Positions 11,655-23,165 of a stretch of DNA of 64,000 nt are shown piece by piece (the first letter of the stretch is position 1; the number at the start of each line of letters is the position of its first letter). The notes under the pieces were generated by a model that saw nothing but the letters and a program-made list of their open reading frames with translations, was not told where the DNA came from and ran no database searches. Location: the NCBI RefSeq assembly GCF_047511655.1, contig NC_133398.1, positions 109,818,332 to 109,882,331 on the forward strand. Direction: 5' to 3'. The position numbers were made by a program, and so were the translations under genes. Source of the DNA: Castor canadensis. Taxonomy: Eukaryota > Chordata > Mammalia > Rodentia > Castoridae.

Positions 11655-11895
11655 TTTGTTCTTTTCCTTTTTCCACCTGGATTCCAGGGGCTCACCCCTG
11701 CTTTGCTAGAAAAATCAAGACAGAGACAAGGGGGATTGCATTCACACCCGTGAATCCCACTCGGTTGGGAAGGCCCAAGTTCAAATCCCATTATGATGTG
11801 AATGCATTATTTCCCCTTTCTTCCATCTAGACTCCACGGGCTCTCTCCTGCTTTGCTAGAAAATAAGGACACGAACAGGGAGATTGTGCTATGGT
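11655..11895. repeat. Imperfect direct duplication of about 80 bp
   Basis: Two segments (about 11,655-11,745 and 11,810-11,890) share the order TTCC.TCT..A, GGCTC.C.CCTGCTTTGCTAGAAAA, GACA and GG.GATTG. Just upstream of each lies a sequence like a tRNA-type internal B box (GGGTTTGAACAC and AAGTTCAAATCCC). A decayed, partly duplicated tRNA-derived element is possible; I do not recognise the family. Confidence 0.55.
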
Positions 11896-12004
11896 TGTAC
11901 ACTGGCAAATAATGGGCGGGTCCGCATCTCAACAAACACACCAATAAAAAGGGTTGTAATAAGTACTGTTGTTCATTTTGAAGCCCAGAGTTCCATCTCC
12001 ACTT

Positions 12005-12480
12005 CCACAAAAACAGATAAATAAATAAACAGAGAAATACATAAATACACAAATGCATAATCACATGAATATGTAAATCAATAAATGAATGAGTGATTTA
12101 AAAAATACATAAGTGAATGAATGAATAGAAAGAAACAAACACGTGAAGGAAGTAACAAATACATGGATGCAAAACTAGACACATAAAAACATAAATGAAT
12201 AAATAAATGGCTGAATGAAGGAATACACACACAAGCACAGAGATACGTAGAGGAATAAATGAGCAAATGAAACAAATTAACTCAATTGAATAAATGAATG
12301 AAAATAAACTAATAAATACATAGATACATAAATATATCAATTTATACATTAATATCAAGGAATAAATTAAAAATGAACTGGTGAACAAATACTTAAATAC
12401 ATAAACACATAAATATATAAATAAATAAATGAGTGCATTAATACATCAATGAAAAAATAAATACCTGAATGATTCAATGA
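12005..12480. repeat. Degenerate (AAAT/TGAA)n tetranucleotide tract
   Basis: About 475 bp consist mostly of AAATAAAT, ACAT and GAATGAAT steps with many substitutions. The hydrophobic open frames of 65-96 codons on the minus strand are a by-product of this low-complexity sequence. Confidence 0.85.
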
Positions 12481-12489
12481 ATGGAGTGA

Positions 12490-12865
12490 AGAACAGAACA
12501 GTGGTTACCATAGACTGGGGAAGGTAGTGGGGAGGGAGGAAAGAGCCAACGTTTATCCATGAGTATTAGTTAGAGTTAGATAGAAGTAAGGTTTGGTGTG
12601 CTATTCCTTGGGGGTGACGGTAGACAAAAAATATATATTGTACTGTGTTTTTCCAAAAGCTAAAGGAAAGGATTTTAAAACTTCCTGTGAAAGGGAGTCC
12701 TTATTTTCACTTTTTTTCCCAGTCATTACTTCCTATCATTCACTCACAAAAATGCGCAAAATGTTATGAGAACTGTGTAGGTAGCAACAATCTTTTCTCA
12801 TTAAAAGAAATGATAAATAATTTCAGTGACAGATATGTTCAAACTAATATAAATGTTACACATTG
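12490..12865 (+). mobile_element. Ancient L1 (L1M-type) 3' end
   Basis: The order of recognisable 3' UTR phrases (CAGTGGTTACCATAGACTGG, GTTAGATAGAAGTAAGG, ATATTGTACTGTG, AGGATTTTAAA, then AAATGATAAAT and TTACACATTGTGTATATG) matches the 3' region of old mammalian L1M elements. A stretch at about 12,680-12,800 does not fit and may be a small insertion. Confidence 0.7.
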
Positions 12866-12966
12866 TGTATATGTGTGTGTGTATATATATATATACGTAT
12901 ATATACATATATATACGTATATATATATACATATACATATGTATATATATGTATATATATATATCT
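12866..12966. repeat. (TATG/TATA)n microsatellite
   Basis: This is an alternating purine-pyrimidine run of TG, TA and TATACG/TATACA steps, directly at the tail of an L1 3' end. A related TATG-rich patch continues at about 13,045-13,085. Confidence 0.9.
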
Positions 12967-14050
12967 CATACATCACATGGAAACCCATTAATATTTACAA
13001 TCATTTTATGTCTTCCCATATCAGTTAAAATAAACTTAATATCAATATATGTATGTATGTGTATATATAGGTGTATATGCACATATGTATTCATTGCTAA
13101 TGTGCATATACCACATACATATAAGAAAGACAGAAACGTTTGATGATGCACTCAGAACTTAGTAAGAGTATAAAGCTATTTATATTCCAACTGCTGACAA
13201 AGAGAAGACTTGTGATACAGGAAGCTCAGAAGATTCTAAACAATGGAACTCCCCAAAAAAGCTGAGATGTTTAATATGGGTGAGACAAGCACAGACAAAT
13301 GAGTGGTGGTTGTAAAGGCACATTTCTGAGGGAATAAATCACAAAACCACTCTCTCTTCTCTGCCTTCTGAAACACAGAAGAAACAGGAGCATGAAGAGT
13401 GGATCTAAAGTATCATACAGAACACAGGCAGCATACTTCATACTTTAAAACCACATATATGCTTCAATGTTGAAAATACGATTTTCATATTCGATTTCCT
13501 TAAACTTTGCCAATGCTTTGTCTGAGACTTTTGTATGCAGTAGGTTAGTGGTGAAAGCTGGATAAGAACTTCTTCATTAAATATTCTATATTCAAGCATT
13601 AAATAGATCAGTTTGCAAATGAAAATGTAGACACTGCTCTTTGGCAGAAGTGGGAATATGTTTCGGGAGGGAAGTAAAATATTCAAAGATATTTTGGGGT
13701 AGAAAATTAAAAGAACTAAAAGTATGTAATATGTAGGTCTCACATAACAGACAGAGGAGAGTTGAATTTATCAACTCACCCATATATATGGTCATGTTCT
13801 TGGAGGACAAGACACTTTTGACATCTGTTACATCATACATAATAAAATATTTGACTTTCAATAATGTTCCTAGGCTAGTTTAGGTTTAGGCAAGTCACTA
13901 CTCTTCAGTGTCATTTTCTTTGTCGCAGAACTACAAAGTAACACTGAGCAAAGGATTAGTTAATGTAAGTGTGGAATCACATTACTCTGCCAAAGTTAAG
14001 GTCATAAAGATAAAATATCAGTGATTTCATTGAAAACTCCTTTGCATCTG
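12967..14050. other. AT-rich non-coding stretch
   Basis: This stretch contains a TATGTATG patch near 13,045-13,085 and no recognised gene. Open frames of about 100 codons on the minus strand have no known domain. Confidence 0.4.
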
Positions 14051-14054
14051 CAGT

Positions 14055-14541
14055 GCAGTCTTGAAAGTGAAACCCAACTTAACCATGAAAAGACAGGCAG
14101 CACCAAACCACAGGAAAAGAAAAAGCAAGACAGTAGAGAGTAACCTCAACTTAGGTACACACAATCAAACCTTCAAACAACTAAGACAACTAAATGACAG
14201 GAATCACCACATACCTATCAGTACTAACACTAGAGAAAAGGGTAGATCAAAAAGAATTAACCTAGAAGGTAACACACATGCACAGGAAATTAATGTGAGT
14301 CAACTCCCTGTGCAGCTATCCTTATCTCAATCAGCAAAACCCCTTCTTCCTTCCTATTATTGCTTATACTCTCTCTATAACAAAATTAGAAATAAGGGCA
14401 AAATAGTTTCTGCTGGGTATTGAGGGGGTGGGGGGGAAATGGAGGGGGCAGAGTGGGTGGTAAGGGAGGGGATGGGGGCAGGGGGGAGAAATGACCCAAG
14501 CCTTGTATCCACATATGAATAATAAAATAAATAAAAAAAGA
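14055..14541 (+). mobile_element. L1 with internal deletion: ORF1/ORF2 junction joined to the 3' UTR
   Basis: The left half (to about 14,285) matches the inter-ORF and ORF2-start region of the L1 at 62.95-63.12 kb: both share ACACAATCAA, AAACAACTAA-like sequence and the phrase GGAATCACCACATACCTATCA. The right half is an L1 3' UTR with TTTCTGCTGGGTATTGAGGG, a G-rich run at 14,423-14,490, GAGAAATGACCCAAGC and a terminal AATAAAATAAATAAAAAAAG tail. About 5 kb of ORF2 that should lie between them is missing. The G-rich run is the usual G-quadruplex-prone 3' UTR segment. Confidence 0.8.
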
Positions 14542-16244
14542 AATCTACCAGCAATAGGGAGGTAGCCCTCTATTTCACAAGACAAATGCAAAACACAGCT
14601 AGAGAAACGATGGAGTGATTGCAACTAAATTTTTCTTTACCATTGCAGACTTTGCTACAGATTTGGTGTTGTCCTTCAAGGATATTTACAGGAAATAATT
14701 TACATGATGTAAAAACAAACTATAACATTAAAGTCCACACAAACCAGGTCCACATTAAATAATATTCCATGATAGTTAATAACATATCTTATAACTAAGT
14801 GCATTTATAGAAAAAGTGATGATTGAAATAATAATTACTGTAAATTATACTGAGAGGTTTGTAGTGTTCACAAGAATTCATGTCCTATATTACTTAGATA
14901 ATTAGGGCAGAGGTGTTGTGCTAATTAAATATTCTATAACTTTCTGTAGCTCTTTTGTGAAATGGACATAAGACTACAGAAATTAATATTTACAATTAGG
15001 AAATGTTCCATTTCTACTCTTTATTTTGCATTAGCAAAGCCTAACTGATAAATAAAGACCATTATGTCCATCAAATTTTTTTTAGATTCTGAATGCCTTT
15101 ACCTTTTGAACTTTTTTCTTGTAATTATTTATTTTGTTTAGCTCTTTAGGCTTAATAATGCCCTGCAGAAACTGAGATGCCTGCCCTGTCTTGCTCTTTT
15201 CTCTTCACATGACATTATGCAGTGTGTGTAAATATCTTGCTCTACTTTCTCACCTGTAACATAAGGGAAGGGAGGTAGGTGATGTGTAGATCCTGAATTA
15301 AAATTCTGTTGCTGTGGTTTAGAACACTTATGTCTAACTAGGCCAGCTTTGCCACATTTTAATCACATTTGTTATATGATGGCCAAATCTTGCCTTTCTA
15401 AACTTAATGTAAATGCAGTTTTATGCACAAAAATAATAATTCAGTTTGGAGTGTTCTCAGTTAACTAAAAATTTCTTTGAAATGAGATTTTCATGTTGCA
15501 TCAGGTCAATAGATACTTAACTTCTCAATATTTCTTTGAGGAGATGTAGTTTAAACTTTATGTCTGCTGTTCCTTTATATGTAGAGTATTATATAACAAA
15601 AGCAAACAATTTGCTACACATACTTTGTAGGCCATAATTCCATGGAAATAATCATTCTCTTCAGATGTAAAGGTAATATGATTCACTTATGCACTTATAG
15701 TTATATCCACTCCTCTTCAGATGCTTCCATCTTCCCACTTTTCAATTATTTTCAAATTTTGTGTTAAAAAAATAAGCTATATTTTGCTTTATTCTTGAAG
15801 CTCTCCCAATAAAGCAGCAGCAAGAATATTAGAATAAACAAAATAAAGAGAAAATAAAATTTAACAATAGGACCCAACCTAAAAATCAATTATAATTTCA
15901 AAACACACAGTGGTTATACATTTTTATGAATATTTACTGCTTGATATTCTATGAAAGACATCTCACTGGTAAATTCTGTCTAATTTCCCCAATGTTCTCT
16001 CTACTGTGCATAGAAAGGAGAAATAAAGGGTAAGGTATCTTGTCCTGAAAAATGATAAACGTAAATGAATTTACACACAAGCACAGAGAATCACACATGT
16101 GAACATTAATGCACTTTCTAAACTTTTTATTAACACAGCCTGATTTATTTTAGTATAATGTACAAATAGCCACTATTTGAAGGAAATAATTCAAGGAAGT
16201 AAGTAATGTGTGTTTATGATTCTTCACATTCATTTTTGCGATAT
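14542..16244. other. AT-rich non-coding stretch
   Basis: I recognise no gene or named repeat. There is a purine-rich AATAAAGAGAAAAT stretch near 15,838-15,860. Confidence 0.4.
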
Positions 16245-16396
16245 TTTAAAAAAATTTTTATTCATTTATTCACATGTGCATACATTGTTTGGGTCATTTC
16301 TCCCCTCTGCTCCCCACTCACTCCCTCTCCTCCCACCCCTGTCGCTTCCAGGCAGAACCTGTTCTGCCCTTATCACTAATTTTGTTGAAGAGAAGA
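16245..16396 (-). mobile_element. 5'-truncated L1 3' end
   Basis: On the minus strand the sequence reads CAACAAAATTAGTGATAAGG, a G-rich segment, GGGGAGAAATGACCCAAACA, ATGTGAATAAATGAATAAAA and an A-rich tail. This is the same 3' end family as the element ending at 14,541, in the opposite orientation and only about 150 bp long. Confidence 0.85.
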
Positions 16397-17147
16397 CATA
16401 AGCAATAATAAGAAACACAAAGCATTTTTGCTCATTGAGGTAAGGATAGCTGTACAGAGAGTCTCCTAGCATTAAATATAACTCATCTTACACACATAAG
16501 CTCAATTTGAGCACTGACTATCTCTACTTTTGTTTACCATTGTACTCCATTCATATAGTCTATAGATGAGCCCCAAAATTATTTGTTGACAAAAGAAAGG
16601 AATGTTGATCTTCATCATAGGATTCTTATCAAGGTTAACTATGATAATGCCATTAAAATGATTTCCAAAGCGATTTATACTTAGCGAACATTTATGTATA
16701 GTAGGTGGACCAATGTGAATAATATTGTTAAAGGAACTATTAGCCAAAGGGAAAAAATTGTATGTAGGAAAGAATGAAAACAACTAAACTAATGATTCAA
16801 ATCAAGAAGAAAGAAAACGTACCATAAAAAGAAAAACAACCTAATAGAATGAGTAAGATGATTTAAATATGCAACATTTGTTTGGTGCCATAGTTAATAA
16901 ATTTCAATAAATGTTATAAAAAAGTTAAAACAACATTTCTCTGAAAAGCTGCATAACTACTGGAAAATTATTTAATTGTTTGACCTTCATTTTCTACATC
17001 TACAATTGGTAATACTAATACTATTATTTTGAACATTTTACATATATCCTCCAATATATTAGTTATTAATACATTGCAACTAAAATTTAAAATTACATTG
17101 ATTTTACTTTATTAACTGGTTTAGTTTGCATATGTTTTCATGAGTAA
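16397..17147. other. AT-rich non-coding stretch
   Basis: No gene or repeat could be named. A minus-strand frame of 93 codons at 16,502-16,783 shows no recognisable domain. Confidence 0.35.
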
Positions 17148-18250
17148 TTTTATTAAGGTGCAACTGGCACAGGACATGTTCCACTTTTAAAGTGTGTATT
17201 TTAATAATTTATGGTGTGTATGGATGCCCACACGCAAAAGGATGAACACGTCAATCATCAAGTGTTCGCCTATGCCTCTGTAATCAATTCCTCCTCTGCC
17301 TCCCTTCATCTACTCCCATTTCCTGAGTTATTTTCAAAACACTTTCCATCTCTATTCCTTAGTCTGCATTCACACTTTGAAATTTGTACAAAGGAAATCA
17401 TAGAGTAACTCCTTTTTCTAGCCCCTTTCACTCAGCATAATTATTTTAATGTTCATTGGTTTTTTTGAACAACTTCTGTTTACTCTCGAGTAGAATTTCA
17501 TTGCAAGTTTACTGTAGGTTGTTCCTCCATTTACATGTTAATTGTCATTTCAATTTTATCTAATTTTGGATTATTAAACTTACAGAGAGGAGCATGATGG
17601 TCCTTGACTGTAATCCCAGGACTCTGAAGGCTGAGGTGGGAGAATCTGAACCTTGGGTTATATAGTGACATAGTGAGAGATTATCCCAAAACAAAAAGGA
17701 AAATAAATGAAACAAGTCTGCTGTGAGCATTTTTATTGTGTGCAATTTCTTTGTAGGTACATAAATTTAAATTCCTCTAAGATAAATAAGTAGGAGCAGA
17801 ATTGAGCATCCCTTACTTACAAAGAAATCACCATAGTATTTTCCAGAATGGCTTTACCATTTTATATTCCTAACAATAATACATGAAACCTCTAGCTTCT
17901 ATTACAGCCAAAATTTGTTGTTTAGTATTTTTAGCTTTAGTAATACAAACAGTGACTAATTGAATCTCATTGTGGCTTTAATTGGTGGTTCCTAATAAAT
18001 AATTATGTTGAATATTTGTCTGTATATTTTTTGCCTTTTTCTTCTCTAGTGAAATGATTGTCAAATCTTTATTTAAAATCCTGTGTCTTTTTCTTACTGT
18101 ATTTTGCAGTCAATTCTCTACATAATCTAAATATATATTCTTTATCATATTTATAATGTATATGCAATGCTTCCCACACTGTGGCTTGTATTTTATTTTC
18201 TCATGTGCCTGTTTGGAGAAGCAAAATATTTTAATTGACTAGTCAGCTTA
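17148..18250 (-). mobile_element. Ancient L1M fragment, split by a B1 SINE
   Basis: Plus-strand phrases such as TTATTAAGGTGCAACTGGCA, CACTTTTAAAGTGTG, CTTTCACTCAGCATAATTAT, ATTTCATTGCAAG and CTCATTGTGGCTTTAATTGG are the reverse complement of the end of ORF2 and 3' UTR of old L1M elements. The match is interrupted by a B1-like SINE at about 17,588-17,709 and then continues. Confidence 0.75.
17588..17709 (+). mobile_element. B1-type SINE inserted in L1M
   Basis: The 7SL-derived body (TGTAATCCCAGGACTCTGAA, GGCTGAGGTGGGAGAATC, TATAGTGACATAGTGAGAGA) ends in an A-rich tail. It lies inside the minus-strand L1M and is therefore younger than it. Confidence 0.85.
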
Positions 18251-19022
18251 TTTCAACATCAAATGAATATATTAATGCTATAATATGTTTTTTTGAGTTT
18301 GGCTTATTTTGTTCAATATGATGGTCTCCAGTTCTATCCATTTTCTTGTAAACAGCACTGTTATTCTTCTTTATGGCTGAATAACACCTCGTCGTGTATG
18401 TACACCACATTTTCTCTATGCATTCATTAGTTATTAGGCACCTGAGCTGATTCTACAGCTTGCCTATTGTGAATAGTGCTGTGATGAACATGGGTGTGCA
18501 TGTGTCTGCCTTGTATGTTCATTTAAACTCCTTTGAATAGAGTTTATGGAGGGGTCCATAGTGTATGGAGGGATCACAAGGTAGGTGTAATTTTAGCTGT
18601 TTCAAGGGTGTCCATGCTGACATTTATAGGAGTTGCACTAGTTTACATTCCCACCAACAGTATATTAGTTCCTTTTTCCCCATCCTTACTAGCATTTGTT
18701 GTGTTTTGTTTTCTTGTTGATTACCACTCTTAATTGTGATGAGATGTCAACACAGTTTGATTTGAATTTCCTTTAGGTCTAAGAATATTGAACATTGCTC
18801 ATGTGTTTATTAGACATTTGAACTTCTTCTGAGAACTGTTAAATGTATATGCCCATTCATTAACTATACCGTTTGTTCTTTTGTTATTTAACTTTTGGAG
18901 CTCTTTGTATATGCTGGATATTAATTCTTTATCCAGTGTTCCCTTTCTGTGGGTTGTCTCTTCATTCTGGTAATTATTTCCTTTGATGTGTAGATTTTTC
19001 AAATTAAAATTCTTCAAAGGAA
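18251..19022 (-). mobile_element. L1 ORF2 C-terminal fragment, left arm of a head-to-head pair
   Basis: On the minus strand the frame reads LISSIYKELQKLNNKRTNG and NEWAYTFNSSQKKF..LINT, the conserved ORF2p C-terminal segment. It is followed by the trailing region with CACTATTCACAATAGGCAAG and GCCATAAAGAAGAATAAC. Stops and frameshifts are present. It starts at the same L1 position as the plus-strand fragment to its right, so the two form a diverged palindrome. Confidence 0.85.
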
Positions 19023-20104
19023 ATAACTTCACAATCGGGAGAAAAATCCATAGAAAGGGAGAAAAAACTTTGTAAACTATTCTTCAGATAAAGGATTAAT
19101 GTCCATAAAAAACAATTGTTCCAAAAAATTAAACACACAAAAGCCAAATAATCCAATTATACATGGCCAATTAAAACATGAAGAAATATTCAACATTCAT
19201 AGCTATAAAGGAAATGCAAATAAAAATGACATTGATATTCCATCTTTCGTCACTCAAAATGGCTTTCATCAAGGAAATAAACCATATCAAATGACAATGA
19301 CTGTGGATGTGTGTGTGGAACCATTTTACATTGTTGATGGGGATGTAATTTAGTGTGGCTACTATGGATATAAGTACAGAGGCTATATGGGGTGAATTCA
19401 CGTATTATATATATATGTGTATATATATATATACATATATATATATATACATATATGATATATTATAACAACCTTTGTAAATACTTCAGTGTACCCCCAT
19501 GCAGCATGACAATAATAAACAAAGAAACTAAAAACAGAACCATAATGTGATTCTGCTGTACTACTCCTTGACATGTATCTTAAGGAATGTAAGTCATCAT
19601 ACAATAGAAATACCTGCACACTCATGTTTATAGCAGCAATATTCATAGTGACCAGGTAGAAAATCAGCTTAGGTACCTATAAATCAATAAATGGATAAAG
19701 AAAAATGAAATGTGATATAAATATATGTACATATGGTATATATTTTTCATTTTCTTTTTTGTACACCCACATGTATACTTGTATATACATACATACATAC
19801 ATACATACAGTAGGGTATTATCTAGCCAAAACGAAGAATGAAATTCTGTCATTTGTAGGAAAAGGAATGGAGCTAGAGATCAACATATTAAGCAAAATAA
19901 ACCCAAATCATAAACATAAATATTGTATATTGCATGTTCTCTCTCATGTGAAGATTCTGAACCTTTAATAAGGAAAAAAAGAATGACATGAGAAAAAAAA
20001 GGTGACTGCTAGGGGGACCAGGAGGAGTGAGGAAGGAGAAGAAGAGATAAAGGGTACATTGGATCAAAATGCTTTATATGCATGTATGAAAATAAAGTAA
20101 TGAA
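19023..20104 (+). mobile_element. L1 ORF2 C-terminal and 3' end, right arm of a head-to-head pair
   Basis: The decayed frame contains HGQLKHEEIFNIHSYKGNAN and NDIDIPSFVT. It is followed by GCAGCAATATTCATAGTGAC, a GTATTATCTAGCCAAAACGA segment, the TTCTCTCTCATGTG segment and a 3' end with AATAAAGTAATG. It carries a TA-rich microsatellite (about 19,405-19,462) with nearby sequence like another L1 3' end (to about 19,530). It also holds a CATA-rich repeat at about 19,770-19,808. Confidence 0.85.
19405..19462. repeat. (TA)n-rich microsatellite
   Basis: TATATATGTGTATATATATA-type steps lie within the right-hand L1 arm. Confidence 0.9.
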
Positions 20105-20250
20105 CCACATTAAATGTGTTTTAAGAGGTCATAAGGAAGAATAATTGAGGGGACAAATTTTCTGAAGGTGCATTATGTGCATGCATGGAAATATAACAAA
20201 GAAGTCTTTTTGTATAATTAATACACACAAATAAAAAAGTAATTTGATGG
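20105..20250 (+). mobile_element. Second L1 3' tail-like segment
   Basis: Directly after the first 3' end, a second segment with GCATTATGTGCATGCATGGA and ACAAATAAAAAAG resembles the preceding one (GCTTTATATGCATGTATG). The L1 3' terminus is therefore partly duplicated, or two tails are adjacent. Confidence 0.5.
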
Positions 20251-21109
20251 CTGAAAATAAGTAAATTAAGTGAAAATCTGCTTCTGCATGTCTTAGAATT
20301 TTCATAATTCAATGTTTTCCTTTTCTCAGCCCATACTTAGACAGAAAATTATTAAAACAGCTTACAGAGAAAATATGTAGGATTCTAAAACTTGGTGGTC
20401 CACAAATAAATTCTGCTTGCTAGAATATTATTTTTAAACAAGCTGACAATTTCTGCCATGTGCACAGACAGAACTTCTGATTTACTTTATAATACCTTAT
20501 TCTCAAAGACAAACAAATCAAGTTCTCCAGATATTTGATAAAATACTTGAAAATACAAGCAAACAAAAATAACAGACCAGTGAGGAATATGTAAAACAAC
20601 AGCAATAATTGAAGAAGCAACAAAATAATTTGAAAACTACAATTGATTCTAGAAAAGAAAGACATAACAATGGCACAAGAACAAAATATTAGGAATATAA
20701 TATGAATAAAAAAAAAATTCTGACTGTTGAAAATAGAACAGGAGAAAAATCAACTAAGGAGTAGGAAAGATGGTTTCTGAACCTTACTGTAATCACATAT
20801 GTCTGTTTGATGCACAATCAGGTATATGATGAGAAAGATAAAGTTAAAATATCAGAAGGATGAAAACATTCTAACTTTTTCATTTGTGCTTTAGAAAAGT
20901 GATTCTATATTGTATTTCCTCAAAATGAGATGTAAACTGACTATCTGGAATTTGCATCTCTTAAGAGATGGGTAGCTTTTCATACCTTGTCTCCATCCTT
21001 CAACCTCAGGGGAAAATTTCTCTGGAATTCTCTCAATATCCAAACCAGTCTTGAATTATCTTTCTAAATTTATCGATGATCTAAGTTTCTGTAAAATATA
21101 AGGAACGTC
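20251..21109. other. AT-rich non-coding stretch
   Basis: No gene or named repeat is recognised. A minus-strand frame of 81 codons at 20,420-20,665 is hydrophobic and AT-driven. Confidence 0.4.
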
Positions 21110-21417
21110 TTTTTTGTTTGTGTTTTTTTTTAGAGGTCCTGGTGTTGGAACTCATGTCCTGTGCTTGCTAGGCAATTGCTATACCACTTGAGCCACACCT
21201 TTGATCTGTTTTGCTTTGTTAAATTTTGCTGGGGATCACAATACTCCTACCTAAGTCTCCCTGTAGCTGGGATTCCATATCCTCATAACCACACCTGGCT
21301 TGTTTATTGAGATGTGGGTCTTGATAAATATATGCCTGAGCTGCCCTCTTACCACAATTCTCTTATATCCAGTTTCCAAGTAATTGGAGTGGCAGGGTGT
21401 GAGCCACTGGCCCTAGG
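21110..21417 (-). mobile_element. B1-ID composite SINE, diverged
   Basis: From the left: a T-rich tail, the ID-like half (GTGCTTGCTAGGCAATTGCT, CACTTGAGCCACACC) and then the B1 half (CTGTAGCTGGGATTCC, GTGTGAGCCACTGG), all reversed. An extra GAGATGTGGGTCTTGATAAA-containing part lies within the B1 half. Confidence 0.8.
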
Positions 21418-21703
21418 AAGGAAGATCTTAATACAAAGTACATCAATATATTTTTCTGTATAACTCATAGGGGGAATGATTGCATTTTAGAAGAACTATG
21501 CATTATTTGTCTATTTAAACTATGTGCACGTTACTTTAATTAAACTGTTGTGTATTATTACTTTTTTGTAAAAGATCATGTGATCTTAGACTGTGGTAAG
21601 ACTTTGTTGGTGACTAAATAAAATTCTAGAAGGGCAGAAGTGAAGTGGTAAGAGCCAAATAGATTTTCACTTGACTATTATACAATATTTGCATACAAAT
21701 AGA

Positions 21704-22063
21704 GGCCCTTCATGGGTCCTCCTCCTCCTCCTTCTGCCTGGCCCCTTGAAATCAGGACCCAGAGCGCACGCCTCATACTGCTGCTGCTCCTGCTGCCGCC
21801 GCCCCCGCCCAGCACCACCAATGCCCGGGATGTCCAGCGGGGCCCAGTCCCGCCATTTGCTGCGCCGCCCCTCCTGCTCCTGCTCTTACCTCCGGCTGTT
21901 TTTGGCAACCACTTCCCCTTCGCGCGCCACATCCTCCTCCTCCATGCGACCATGTCCCTGAGCACACACCTCATTCTGCTGCCACTGCCGCCTTCGCTGC
22001 TGCGCACCCGTCCTGGCCCCGCCCCGCGGCCCCCTCTTCCCCCCCACTCCTCCACCCCACCCC
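21704..22063. repeat. CpG-rich array, left part (part of unit 0 and unit 1)
   Basis: The second half of one unit (21,704-21,816, CCTCCTCCTCCTCCTT then GAGCGCACGCCTC) is followed by unit 1. Unit 1 begins at CCAATGCCCGGGATGTCCAG and stops abruptly at CCACCCC. The sequence matches the units at 24,774-25,640. On the minus strand the unit has a short frame from an ATG at 21,932 (MWRAKGKWLPKTAG) that runs into a consensus splice donor, GGAG|GTAAGAGC, at 21,889/21,890. This looks like a duplicated CpG-island first exon, but no downstream exon is visible. Confidence 0.75.
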
Positions 22064-22130
22064 AAGATAGATGACAGATAGATGATAGATAGAGATAGAT
22101 AGGTAGATAGAGATGGATAGATGACAGATC
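22064..22130. repeat. (GATA)n microsatellite at the block edge
   Basis: Imperfect GATA/GACA repeats form the left edge of copy A. The same tract forms the left edge of copy B at 48,498-48,560. Confidence 0.92.
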
Positions 22131-22784
22131 AATCAGCAATCAAGTGTGAGAAGATGATGAATGTAATGTGGATAAATAATGTAGTTAAAAATCTTGACTG
22201 TTAATTTGCAACTCACAAATAATTAACCTTGTTTCCCTAATGTTACAAAATTGCTGATAAAACCCAGACAAAGCAGGATAAACTGGGAGAACTGGATCAA
22301 GGTCGTCTACAGCCCATGCAAAATTGAGAGCAACAGATGAAAATGCACTCTCCATAAAGATGCCTCCCAAGTCTGGTTTCACCGATTTCTATAGGGTTTT
22401 CTCAATTGAACATTACACTCAAACAATTTACAAAAAGAAAAATAATGTGGATAAATAAGTACTAACTGAATAAACATTGAAATCACTCCAACTAATTTTC
22501 ATAGCCGAGACAGAAAGTAGAATATTATTTTAAAATACTGGCAAATGTCTCTTCTTACAGCTAATGAATGAACTCTGTAGTGGGGGGACACTGGCTGTAG
22601 GCCAAGGAAAGTTATTCTCTGTTGATTATTACATCCAATTGCATTCAGGCATATAATTACATCTGAAAATAACCCCTTTCATAAACATAAGTGGAAAATA
22701 TACATTAGAATGTTTTTTTCTAGGAAGATTCTCTTTTTTTGTTAGCATACATTTAATAGTACAAAGGGGTTTAATTTTGATAAT

Positions 22785-23165
22785 GATATAAGCCTGATGA
22801 GCTCATGCCTTGATATGAGCCTTCATATTAAGATAAAGATCTCTGTCTCCTCTTATTGCTTAAGACATCTGATTAAAAACAAGGACACTAGATGATTTGA
22901 TCCTTTGAAACAGGGCTTTAAAAGACTCATCTGCTCTTATTTATGAACAAGAAAGAAGACATTCTCCAGAAAGTATTTGACAAAATTAAGGAATTTATTG
23001 GACTCCTGACAGCTGATTTGTTATTTGCAACGTCATGTAAAATGACATTTAAACTACCTTTAAACAGTAACTATGATTTTGGTGGAGCACAATAGCAACC
23101 AGAATCAATTCATTTTGAATTTCGTATGATCACTACATAGGTAGCTCTCATTTTATGGAAATGTC
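22785..23165. repeat. Left arm of an inverted homology inside copy A
   Basis: GAGCTCATGCCTTGATATGA through GGAATTTATTGGACT.CTGAC and AGCACAATAGCAACCAGAAT is a diverged reverse complement of the right end of the block (about 24,480-24,773, truncated in this copy). In copy B the partner arm is longer (50,935-51,300). Confidence 0.7.

Noticed and set aside
11251..11791. Frames of 86-155 codons on both strands
   Set aside because: They occur in stop-poor GC-rich DNA, overlap on opposite strands and contain no known domain.
12078..12388. Hydrophobic minus-strand frames resembling membrane proteins
   Set aside because: They arise from the AAAT/TGAA tetranucleotide tract.
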